Positions 9,685 to 17,692 of a stretch of DNA of 34,286 nucleotides are shown here, in pieces. The DNA comes from an uncultured Chloroflexota bacterium (GTDB lineage Bacteria; Chloroflexota; Dehalococcoidia; Lucifugimonadales; GCA-002694895), in assembly GCA_950054395.1 (NCBI GenBank), contig CATLOZ010000008.1, forward strand, positions 1 to 34,286, given 5' to 3'. The translations under genes and the position numbers were made by a program. The notes under the pieces are model-generated. The model did no database searches and was not told where the DNA came from. It was given only the letters and a program-made list of their open reading frames with translations. Numbering within the stretch: position 1 is the stretch's first letter; each line of letters starts with the position of its first letter.

Positions 9685-9701
9685 CCACGAAAATTTCGTG
9701 G
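9685..9701. promoter_or_regulatory. Perfect 17-nt inverted repeat between recO and infC (operator, 5' UTR hairpin or terminator stem)
   Basis: CCACGAAA-A-TTTCGTGG, 26 nt upstream of the infC ATA; minus-strand sequence continues TTAATTTTATT. Confidence 0.5.
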
Positions 9702-9712
9702 CATAATATGAG

Positions 9713-9741
9713 AGTCTAGCATAACCATTCTCTTCATTCAA
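9713..9741 (-). promoter_or_regulatory. Candidate sigma70-type promoter for infC-rpmI-rplT
   Basis: Minus strand TTGAAT (9736-9741), 17-bp spacer, TAGACT (9713-9718). Confidence 0.35.
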
Positions 9742-9761
9742 CAGATTTTATATTTATAATA

Positions 9762-10529
9762 TTAGTACTTATTTAATGAAGAGAATAATATTTTTTCAGA
9801 TTTCAATTCTTTATTAGTATAAAACTTTATATATGTTGATAGTTTTTTATATAAACTTAGTTCGACTTTTTTCGTAATTATATTATTTATATTTAAGTTA
9901 TTATCATATTCAGTATTTTTAATATGCTTTAATAATCTGATTTCTTGTTCTAATAATTTCAAACTTGAAAATTTTGTTTTTTCAGAACATTTATTACAAA
10001 AAATTCCACTTTCAATCAAATTTAAAAGATAATCTCCCGGTTGAATTTTATTATTACAATTTAAACATATGTTAATTTCGGGGAATATTCCTTCTGCTAA
10101 AAGTAACTTAATTTGAAAATAAACTAAAGTAAAGATAAATATATCGTTTGATATCCATTTCAAACATTTACTAACTAAATGATAAATATAATTATTATTC
10201 TCATTTATAGAATTAAAATTTATTGTCAATTCGGCGATTATATTTCCTGAAGATAGATTTGTTAGTTTTATTGGTCTTTCAAACCACGTTTCAACGGATT
10301 TGGCTTCATAAATTATATAAAAATTATCTGTAATAGAAGCTTTGAAATTCATTTTTTGAAATACATCTATATAATCAAAATTTTTATTTGATGTTTTTCT
10401 TATTCTTTTGATTATAGCTGTGATTATCCCTTTATGAGGGCTTAGTATATTGAAAATTTTGTCGAATTCACCATATTCATATGATGATATAGTTATACCT
10501 TCAAAATTTAAATATTCCCTTTTTTGCAT
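9762..10529 (-). CDS. recO: DNA repair protein RecO
   Basis: RecO-like N-terminal domain and zinc-binding cysteines CLNCNNKIQPGDYLLNLIESGIFCNKC; adjacent to recR. Confidence 0.85.
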   Translation of the reverse strand: MQKREYLNFEGITISSYEYGEFDKIFNILSPHKGIITAIIKRIRKTSNKNFDYIDVFQKMNFKASITDNFYIIYEAKSVETWFERPIKLTNLSSGNIIAELTINFNSINENNNYIYHLVSKCLKWISNDIFIFTLVYFQIKLLLAEGIFPEINICLNCNNKIQPGDYLLNLIESGIFCNKCSEKTKFSSLKLLEQEIRLLKHIKNTEYDNNLNINNIITKKVELSLYKKLSTYIKFYTNKELKSEKILFSSLNKY

Positions 10530-10544
10530 TATATTATTTTACTT

Positions 10545-10577
10545 AAATATTTGAGTGATTATATTACTCAAATATTT
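10545..10577 (-). repeat. 12-bp perfect inverted repeat straddling the recR stop codon
   Basis: AAATATTTGAGT (10545-10556), 9-nt loop, ACTCAAATATTT (10566-10577); recR stop at 10564-10566. Confidence 0.6.
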
Positions 10578-11178
10578 GCCTGGAATTGAAAGCTTGAGTT
10601 AGTGTTTTTGGGTCTGTATAATCCAAATCTCCTCCGAATGGAATGCCTACAGCAAGTCTTGAGATTTTTATATTTGCTGATTTGATCTGATTAGAGATAT
10701 AAGTAGCTGTTGCATCACCTTCAATAGTGGGATTTGTGGCTAATATAATTTCCGTTGGTGGCTTTTTCTCAATTCTTTTTATTAATGATGAAATAGTTAG
10801 TTCATTAGGTCCAATACCATTAATTGGAGATATATATCCATTAAGAATATGATAAGACCCATTATAATTATTGGTGCTTTCTATTGCATAAGCATCAATT
10901 GAATCTTGTACTATGCAGATTGATTTTTGATCTCTCATTTCATCAGTACATATATTACATGGATTTATTTCCGTAACTATGAAGCAATTATTACAGAAAG
11001 ATAATTTTTGTTTTGATTTGATTAGGCTATCTGCTAAAGATAGTATTTTATTTTCGGGTGATTTTATAATATGGAAGGCTAATCTTTCAGCCGTTTTAGG
11101 GCCAATGCCTGGTAGTTGATTAAGATGATTTATTAAATCAGATATCACAGAAGAGATTGAAACATTTTTTTTATTCAA
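10564..11178 (-). CDS. recR: Recombination protein RecR
   Basis: LPGIGPKTAERLAFHI, CNNCFIVTEINPCNIC zinc finger, toprim-like region, GIPFGGDLDYTDPKTLTQAFNSR. Confidence 0.97.
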   Translation of the reverse strand: MNKKNVSISSVISDLINHLNQLPGIGPKTAERLAFHIIKSPENKILSLADSLIKSKQKLSFCNNCFIVTEINPCNICTDEMRDQKSICIVQDSIDAYAIESTNNYNGSYHILNGYISPINGIGPNELTISSLIKRIEKKPPTEIILATNPTIEGDATATYISNQIKSANIKISRLAVGIPFGGDLDYTDPKTLTQAFNSRQIFE

Positions 11179-11179
11179 A

Positions 11180-11473
11180 TTACATTCCTAATAAATTACT
11201 TATTGATCCAAGTTGAGCATTTGCATTTTTTTGTGATTTTTCAATAGCTTTGTTGATTGTTTCAGTAAGATCATTTTCTAAATTTTTTATTAATTTAGAA
11301 TCTTGATTTTTTATATTTAATTTTATTTCTTTTATTTTAAAAGTCCCATCTACAGTTACAGAAATTGTATCTGATTTATTGTTTTGTGTGACTGTAGTTT
11401 GTTTTAATTTTTTTTGTATTTGTTTCATTTGGTTTTTCATTTGAAAAACATTTTTAAGGTTTTTAGGATTCAT
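11180..11473 (-). CDS. ybaB: YbaB/EbfC family nucleoid-associated protein
   Basis: Short coiled-coil MKNQMKQIQKKLKQTTV, VDGTFKIKEIKLN; between dnaX and recR. ATG at 11473 preferred over TTG at 11479. Confidence 0.87.
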   Translation of the reverse strand: MNPKNLKNVFQMKNQMKQIQKKLKQTTVTQNNKSDTISVTVDGTFKIKEIKLNIKNQDSKLIKNLENDLTETINKAIEKSQKNANAQLGSISNLLGM

Positions 11474-13037
11474 TTTCAATCTCCTTTAAGGATATTAATT
11501 TTCCATATTTAGATGCTTCAGACAAAAATAATGCCTCATCATTTTTATTTGATTTATCATTAGTTTCCTCATTATTATTTGTTAGTTTCAGATTTAATAA
11601 TAATTCTTTTCCCCATATTGATTTAGTTGCTGATCTTGCTAATTTGATATTTTCAGGATTGTTTATTTCCACTTTCAACATTTCAATTTGACTTTTATGT
11701 GTGAAATATAAATTTAATAAATTTTCATTAATTTTATAACTTTTGATGGCTTTCATTTTCCAGTACCAATTTTTATTTTCAAACGCTTGAATAAATTTCA
11801 TTAAATCAGATTGAGGGTGTTGTGAGATATATTTTGATGGTATTGGCTTGCTTTTAGATTGTATTGAATTTTTTTGATTTGCAGGTATTTTTATATCATT
11901 ATTTTCAATTTGATCAATATTCCTTTTTTGGGATATTGAATTTGAATTTTCATTGGATGGAATTTGAAATAATTCAAAAAGCTCTATGAGCATTATTTCT
12001 AAATTTAGCCGAAAATTCTCAATATTAATAATATCTTTTGCATTTATGATTTCGGAAATTTTTTTAATTGTAGTGATATCTAGAATAGATGCCATTTTAT
12101 TGATTTCAGATTTTTTTGTTTCCAACCCGTATTTGTAGTGTATTAATTTCAGACATGTTTTGCGGAATCCGTTCATTATCGAACTAAAGCTACTACCTTT
12201 ATTTATTTCTTCATTTAATAACAAAAGCGCAGAGTTAAGATCTTTTGAATGTAGATAGTTCAATATTTCTACAGGTATATCATCTGTTATGATACCCAAC
12301 GTAAATCTAATTAGATTTTCATCAATTTCGTTATTATTTTGTTTAAGAATGCATTTTTCTAATAAATTTTCAGCATTTCTAAGACTGCCATTTGCATGAG
12401 ATGCAATTATGTGAGCATCTTTTGTTGTTAATATTAACTTCTCATCTTGTGCTATTTTTACTAATTTTGCAGATATATTACTTTCATCTATCGATTTAAA
12501 TTCAACTATTTGACATCTTGATAAGATTGTTTGAGGAATCTTTTGAGGATCTGTTGTTACAAGGATTATTATTAAGTGATCTGGAGGTTCTTCCAAGGTT
12601 TTTAATAATGCATTGAACGAATGCCTACTTAACATATGTACTTCATCTAAGATATAGACTTTAAATTTGTTTAATCCGGACAAAAAGTTAATTTTTTGTA
12701 ACATTACTTCAGTTAAATCTTCTACTTGTCTTATTGAACTTGCTGCATCGAGTTCTATAAGAGCATTAGAAGAATAATCGTTAATTGAACTACATGATGT
12801 GCAAGTACAATTAGAAATATCTAGTTTCAAAGTATCGTAATTTTCACAATTTACAGATTTTGCAAATGCTCTGGCTGTACTGGTTTTGCCTGTACCTGAC
12901 GGACCTGAAAATACATATGATTGAGATAATCTTTTATGAATAATAGAATTTATTAATAATTTGATAATTTCTTCTTGTCCTAATATTTCTGTTAGGCTTT
13001 TAGGTCTCCATTTTCTATATAAAACTTCTTTTTGCAT
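11463..13037 (-). CDS. dnaX: DNA polymerase III subunit gamma/tau
   Basis: YRKWRPKSLTEILGQEEI, SGPSGTGKTSTARAFAK, YILDEVHMLSRHSFNALLKTLEEPP, LSRCQIVEFK. Confidence 0.97.
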   Translation of the reverse strand: MQKEVLYRKWRPKSLTEILGQEEIIKLLINSIIHKRLSQSYVFSGPSGTGKTSTARAFAKSVNCENYDTLKLDISNCTCTSCSSINDYSSNALIELDAASSIRQVEDLTEVMLQKINFLSGLNKFKVYILDEVHMLSRHSFNALLKTLEEPPDHLIIILVTTDPQKIPQTILSRCQIVEFKSIDESNISAKLVKIAQDEKLILTTKDAHIIASHANGSLRNAENLLEKCILKQNNNEIDENLIRFTLGIITDDIPVEILNYLHSKDLNSALLLLNEEINKGSSFSSIMNGFRKTCLKLIHYKYGLETKKSEINKMASILDITTIKKISEIINAKDIINIENFRLNLEIMLIELFELFQIPSNENSNSISQKRNIDQIENNDIKIPANQKNSIQSKSKPIPSKYISQHPQSDLMKFIQAFENKNWYWKMKAIKSYKINENLLNLYFTHKSQIEMLKVEINNPENIKLARSATKSIWGKELLLNLKLTNNNEETNDKSNKNDEALFLSEASKYGKLISLKEIENES

Positions 13038-13039
13038 TT

Positions 13040-13537
13040 TTAATATTTAATTTTATTTAATATATAATTTTGCTTTTCAGTCATTTTTTTTTCATCTTTA
13101 ATATTTTCATGATCATAACCATTTAAATGTAATATACCATGTATTATTAATTTTTTAATTTCATTATCAAATATAATTCTTTTATTCTCATTTTGATTTT
13201 TTATATATTCTAAAGAAATAGCTAAATCCCCTATCAAGATTTTATTAATGTCAGAATGTTTTGGAAAATCAATATTATTTATTTTTTTAATTTTTTCAGT
13301 ACCATAATAAGTTCCTGAAAAATCAGGAGAAAAAGATAAAATATCAGTTGGTTCCAAAATTCCCCGAAATTCTGAATTTAATTCAGCAATTTTATTATTA
13401 TCAACAAATAAAATATTAATTTGCGAAGATGGATTCAAATTTAAAATTTTAAAGATATTAGGTATGTATTGAGGGATATCTTTATTATTAAAGTTTATTT
13501 TTAAATTAGTATCAAAATGTATATTAATGTTAGACAT
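13040..13537 (-). CDS. ybeY: Endoribonuclease YbeY
   Basis: HGILHLNGYDH metal-binding motif; EFRGILEPTDILSFSPD; GDLAISLEYI. Confidence 0.93.
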   Translation of the reverse strand: MSNINIHFDTNLKINFNNKDIPQYIPNIFKILNLNPSSQINILFVDNNKIAELNSEFRGILEPTDILSFSPDFSGTYYGTEKIKKINNIDFPKHSDINKILIGDLAISLEYIKNQNENKRIIFDNEIKKLIIHGILHLNGYDHENIKDEKKMTEKQNYILNKIKY

Positions 13538-13548
13538 TAATAATTAAT

Positions 13549-14430
13549 CTACTTTGAAGGCATACTGGAAAATTTATTTGCTCCAAATAACGAATCTAAT
13601 ATATTTGAATCCTTTGGAATAATAATAGTTGTGTTTGCATTGAAACTATTTTCATATGTTTCCAATTGTCTTAGAAATCGATAGAATTCAGGATCGCGAC
13701 CATGTGCCTCAGATAATATTTTGATTGCTGTTGCTTCAGCATTACCAACGATTATCTTAGCTTCTTTATCGGCTTTTGCCTTTATAATTGAAGCATCTTT
13801 ATCTACTTCAGATCTTACAGTTAAATCAACTTCTGCTGCTTCAGCTCTTTCTTTATCAGCTTTTCTTTTTCTTTCAGCCTGCATTCTTCCGTATATGCTT
13901 TCAGCTATTTCTTCAGGGAAATCTGCTCTTTTAATTCTTACATCAACAAGTTCAATTCCAAATTCACGTATTTTGGGACCTGCTTGTTGTTTTACTTTAT
14001 TCATTATTTGTTCTCGATTAGTTTTTATTATTTCAACTTGTAAATCTGAAGCTATTTCTCTTCTTAATTCAGATGAGATGATATCTATGGCTCTTGATGC
14101 TGCTAAGGATTCATTACGAGTTGTCTTAAAAAATAATAGTGGATCAACAATTTTCCCTCTGGCATAAATATCTATTACTAAACGTTTTTTATCGCTTGTT
14201 AAAAGAGAATCAGGAGGAGCGTCAAAAATTAATAGTCTTTTTTCAAATTTTCTAACTTGATCTACGAATGGTAGTTTAAAATTTAATCCGGGATTAGTAG
14301 ATGTCTTAATAGGTTCCCCAAACCTAGTTACTATAGCAGTATTTGTTTCATCAACAATAAACATTGATTGTATTCCAACAAAAAATATTATTAGTATTAT
14401 AATTAGTATCGCAGTATATGATCTTTTCAT
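13549..14430 (-). CDS. hflC: Band 7/SPFH protein HflC
   Basis: N-terminal TM, FIVDETNTAIVTRFGEPIKTSTNPGLNFKLPFVDQVRKFEKRLLIFDAPP, GRMQAERKRKADKERAEA; next to hflK. Confidence 0.93.
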   Translation of the reverse strand: MKRSYTAILIIILIIFFVGIQSMFIVDETNTAIVTRFGEPIKTSTNPGLNFKLPFVDQVRKFEKRLLIFDAPPDSLLTSDKKRLVIDIYARGKIVDPLLFFKTTRNESLAASRAIDIISSELRREIASDLQVEIIKTNREQIMNKVKQQAGPKIREFGIELVDVRIKRADFPEEIAESIYGRMQAERKRKADKERAEAAEVDLTVRSEVDKDASIIKAKADKEAKIIVGNAEATAIKILSEAHGRDPEFYRFLRQLETYENSFNANTTIIIPKDSNILDSLFGANKFSSMPSK

Positions 14431-14431
14431 A

Positions 14432-15430
14432 TTAATCCTCTAACGTCCCAATAACTTGTTTTACATTATCGGAGTTAAAAATATATATTTTATTAGGATC
14501 CCCTATTATTATTTGTTTTAATTTTGGTAGTACTCTTTCTATTGTTTCTAGATATAGCCTTGATTCTGTTGTTTCTTTTTGCAAATTATATTCTTTAAGT
14601 ATTGAGTTGAATTTATCAGCTTCACCTTGTGATTCAGCAATTCTTACTGCTTCATAAGCTTTTGCATCTTGTATGACTTTAGCTGCATACCCTCTTGCTT
14701 TTGGCAGTATATCTTCTCTATACGCATCAGCAAGATTTATTATTTTTGCTTTATCTTCTCTTGCTCTTACAACATCATCAAATGCATCTTGTACTTGTTG
14801 GGGAGGTTGTACATTTTGTAATTTTACTTCTCTGACTCTTATACCTGTCTCGTAATTATCCAATAGAGATTGCATGAGTATTTTAGTTTCTGATTGAACA
14901 GCTTCTTTTTCTGTAGTTAATACATCATCTATAGGTTTACTTCCAACTACCTGTCTTAAAGCTGTTTCTGCTACATCCATCATAGTTTTTTCGCTTGGCG
15001 AGATTGTCTTGTAAAGAAAGTTTTTTAGGTCCTTAATATCAAATTGAACTAATAATTGTGCATCAACTATATTTTCATCACCAGTTATCATTAGAGCTTC
15101 ACTAGGAACTGCTTTATCTCCCCTGAATCCCAATTCTAATCTTCTGATTGTATCTGTGGCTACAATATCTTTATCTCCTATTGGTGATGGGAAGAACCAA
15201 TGTAATCCTGGGCCTGCTAATGAATTAAATTTACCAAATAGTTTTAAAGCTGCTTGTTCTCCTGGTTGAACTGTGAATATTCCTGAGCTTCCCCATAACC
15301 CAATAAAAAATAAGATTACAATGATAAAGATAAAAAAGTTATTTTTTGGAAGTGGTATATATTTTCTAATATTATTTAGAATATTGCTAAGTTTAGAAAA
15401 ATTAAATTCTGGTTCTTTGTTGTTAAACAC
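14432..15430 (-). CDS. hflK: Band 7/SPFH protein HflK
   Basis: GIFTVQPGEQAALKLFGKFNSLAGPGLHWFFPSPIG, ALRQVVG, VQPPQQVQDAFDDVVRAREDK. GTG start. Confidence 0.92.
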   Translation of the reverse strand: MFNNKEPEFNFSKLSNILNNIRKYIPLPKNNFFIFIIVILFFIGLWGSSGIFTVQPGEQAALKLFGKFNSLAGPGLHWFFPSPIGDKDIVATDTIRRLELGFRGDKAVPSEALMITGDENIVDAQLLVQFDIKDLKNFLYKTISPSEKTMMDVAETALRQVVGSKPIDDVLTTEKEAVQSETKILMQSLLDNYETGIRVREVKLQNVQPPQQVQDAFDDVVRAREDKAKIINLADAYREDILPKARGYAAKVIQDAKAYEAVRIAESQGEADKFNSILKEYNLQKETTESRLYLETIERVLPKLKQIIIGDPNKIYIFNSDNVKQVIGTLED

Positions 15431-15488
15431 TTATTTACCTTATTGACTATATTATTTAATTATAGTTAATTTTAGTCATAAAGAATAT

Positions 15489-16520
15489 CTAATTTACACA
15501 TTTCTTTATATCTAGATCAGAATTCAAAATATTTTCAAATTTTGAAAAATTATTAATATTTTTAAGTTTGTTTATAAAAACATTTAATTTTGCATTCTTT
15601 GTTCGGATACATTTTAATTTAGACAATATATTGTTTGTACTTTGTGGTGTGTTTCCATATGAGTTATAAAAAGCAAAATAAGCCTGATTGATCTTTCTTA
15701 TTTGATATCCTTGATCATTTAACTTGTTTTTTTGTGATAACATGAATTTTTCAGCTATATCAATTTTGTTTTTCGAAAGTAAGTTGTCAGTTATCGAACG
15801 AGTGAATCTGATTTCAGAATTAAATGAATTTATTTCTTTGGTTTTAATCTTTGTTGATTGAGTTTCGTTAATCATAATGTTATTTGCTAATTCTTCACTA
15901 ATATAACTTACCAGAGTTTCATTTAAAGCTAACATTTTATTATCTTTATAAATATTTTGACCAAGATCATACAATGAAAAATATTGATGAAGCCATTCAT
16001 GAATTGTATTATTGATAATTTTAGTATGCTCCATATCTTTTGGTATTAAAGATGGATAAAAAGCTATGCCACCTATTTTAAGCACTATTGCAGAAACATT
16101 GAATTTTTTTTCTATTTGATTTTCGATTATTTCCTTTTCTTTAATTGTTAAGTTTTGTTTTAATAGGATAGAGTAGGTTAGTTTTATTTCATTTGTTGGA
16201 GATATGATTAAAATATTAGGAGTATTATCAAGTTTGAATCTTAGCTTAGGGAAAAGGAATTTATTGAATATTAATATATTATTTTTTTTAATTTCATTTT
16301 CAATTATTTTTTTAATTTCATTTGATTCATCAGGTTGATGACTTTTATTTTGATTTAATTCATTAACAATTAAATTTGTTATATTTTTAATTTCCCATTC
16401 ATAAATATTAAAAATATTATTTGCCACATGGATATTAATGGGATTGATTTTTGTAGACTCAGGTATTTGGATCATGAAAATCATTAATATAAAGATTGTC
16501 AGGTATTTTAATTTTAACAA
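15489..16520 (-). CDS. Secreted gluzincin-like putative metallopeptidase
   Basis: N-terminal hydrophobic signal; HEWLHQYF (HExxH) with downstream NETLVSYISEEL supplying a candidate third ligand. Confidence 0.6.
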   Translation of the reverse strand: MLKLKYLTIFILMIFMIQIPESTKINPINIHVANNIFNIYEWEIKNITNLIVNELNQNKSHQPDESNEIKKIIENEIKKNNILIFNKFLFPKLRFKLDNTPNILIISPTNEIKLTYSILLKQNLTIKEKEIIENQIEKKFNVSAIVLKIGGIAFYPSLIPKDMEHTKIINNTIHEWLHQYFSLYDLGQNIYKDNKMLALNETLVSYISEELANNIMINETQSTKIKTKEINSFNSEIRFTRSITDNLLSKNKIDIAEKFMLSQKNKLNDQGYQIRKINQAYFAFYNSYGNTPQSTNNILSKLKCIRTKNAKLNVFINKLKNINNFSKFENILNSDLDIKKCVN

Positions 16521-16524
16521 GCTA

Positions 16525-17223
16525 TTATTTAAATAAGTTTAAAAATCTTTCTTCATAATGATCAAATAAACCCCATCTATCTAATTCTTTTTTCAATATT
16601 TCTGGGTCAGCTCCAAATTCTACTTGATTAAATAGTATTTCAATTCTTTGAATAGCAGCTTTTGGGACACCTCCAAATTGGGCTTGCGGCTGAAGTAATC
16701 CTCTGGAGTTAAATTCATTAACATTACTGACTAAAGATTCAGATGTAAAATCATGAATGAATTTTAGTAAAGATACATCCCATAATTCGTCTACTCCAAC
16801 AATAACTGCAGTTAATTTATCTTTTTTTGTATTTAGTTCTTTAATTATGTTATTGGAAACTTCTTCTACCGATCCGTTGAGAATGTTTAATTTCCCTGGT
16901 TCGTTTTTATATTGATAAAGTACACCTGGGCTATTCACACCAAATTTATTAGATATAAATTCTAAGTATTTATATGCCTCGCTGCTAAATCCTTTTAAAT
17001 TTAATGCATAAGTAGGAGTAATAATTTGGGGTTTTCCAGAATTTACTCTGCCAGTCCTTACAACGGTTTCTTTTTTGGATTCATCTATATCTGAATAAAT
17101 TGGTTCTGTAATTACATAGTAATTAATTATCGTAGTGCCAAATGTAGCCAAAAGTTGCAAAGGTTTTCTAACTAATCGGGTTTTTTGTACAGCTTTGATT
17201 AAATCTTTTTCTGATTCAAACAT
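16525..17223 (-). CDS. Protein of unknown function (232 aa)
   Basis: Long ORF in register with the operon, 4 bp from the neighbouring gene; no family recognised. Confidence 0.75.
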   Translation of the reverse strand: MFESEKDLIKAVQKTRLVRKPLQLLATFGTTIINYYVITEPIYSDIDESKKETVVRTGRVNSGKPQIITPTYALNLKGFSSEAYKYLEFISNKFGVNSPGVLYQYKNEPGKLNILNGSVEEVSNNIIKELNTKKDKLTAVIVGVDELWDVSLLKFIHDFTSESLVSNVNEFNSRGLLQPQAQFGGVPKAAIQRIEILFNQVEFGADPEILKKELDRWGLFDHYEERFLNLFK

Positions 17224-17287
17224 GTATATTCATATTTAATATAATAATTTGAATTAATTATTCAGATTTTAACACAAAGGAGTAAAA

Positions 17288-17561
17288 TTGTATGTTTCGG
17301 GAGCTTACATAAGGTCTTTGATAAATTGGAAAATCTTTAAGATATAAAAGATCATTTACATATTCTTTTAAATCAAAATTCAATATTTTGATTTCAGCGA
17401 TAGATGATTTGAATTCTGTTAGATTTGCTAATTTTGGAATTGTCTCTGTTTCTAATAGTTATAATACTCTCGAAAAAAGATTGAATAATATTACAGAATT
17501 TATAAATAAAACTTATTTGGAAGTTGAAATTGTTGAACTAAATAGGTTTAACTTAATTTAA
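17288..17561 (+). pseudogene. DUF503/YlxP-like remnant, apparently frameshifted
   Basis: TTG start after AAAGGAG gives MYVSGAYIRSLIN; another frame gives GKSLRYKRSFTYSFKSKFNILISAIDDLNSVRFANFGIVSVSNSYNTLEKRLNNITEFINKTYLEVEIVEL, resembling DUF503 (SLKxKR...RFNVxxAExD...xxLGIxxVSN). TAA at 17559-17561. Confidence 0.45.
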
Positions 17562-17568
17562 TAAATAT

Positions 17569-17596
17569 TTGAAAGAAATAATAATTATGGTATTCT
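17569..17596 (+). promoter_or_regulatory. Candidate promoter of tRNA-Pro
   Basis: TTGAAA (17569-17574), 16-bp spacer, TATTCT (17591-17596), 8 nt before the tRNA. Confidence 0.4.
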
Positions 17597-17604
17597 CAAG
17601 ATTA

Positions 17605-17678
17605 CGGGGTGTGGCGCAGTTGGCTAGCGCACCAGTATGGGGTACTGGGGGTCATCGGTTCGAGTCCGGTCACCCCGA
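17605..17678 (+). tRNA. tRNA-Pro(GGG)
   Basis: Cloverleaf: acceptor CGGGGTG/CACCCCG, anticodon stem-loop CCAGT-ATGGGGT-ACTGG (anticodon GGG, G37), T-arm CCGGTTCGAGTCCGG-like; no encoded CCA. Confidence 0.93.
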
Positions 17679-17692
17679 TATTGGAGGTTTTA

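Noticed and set aside
13721-14167. 148-aa plus-strand ORF opposite hflC
   Set aside because: Antisense to a well-supported SPFH gene; low-complexity Ser/Ala/Leu protein typical of a shadow ORF.
15478-15509. ATAAAGAA/TTCTTTAT inverted repeat over the stop codon of the 15489-16520 gene
   Set aside because: 8-bp AT-rich arms with a 16-nt loop; too weak to separate from chance despite the similar position to the recR repeat.
17609-17692. N-terminal extension MWRSWLAHQYGVLGVIGSSPVTPILEVL of the penicillin amidase ORF
   Set aside because: It is translation of the tRNA-Pro gene; ATG at 17693 has a good SD and starts the homologous protein.
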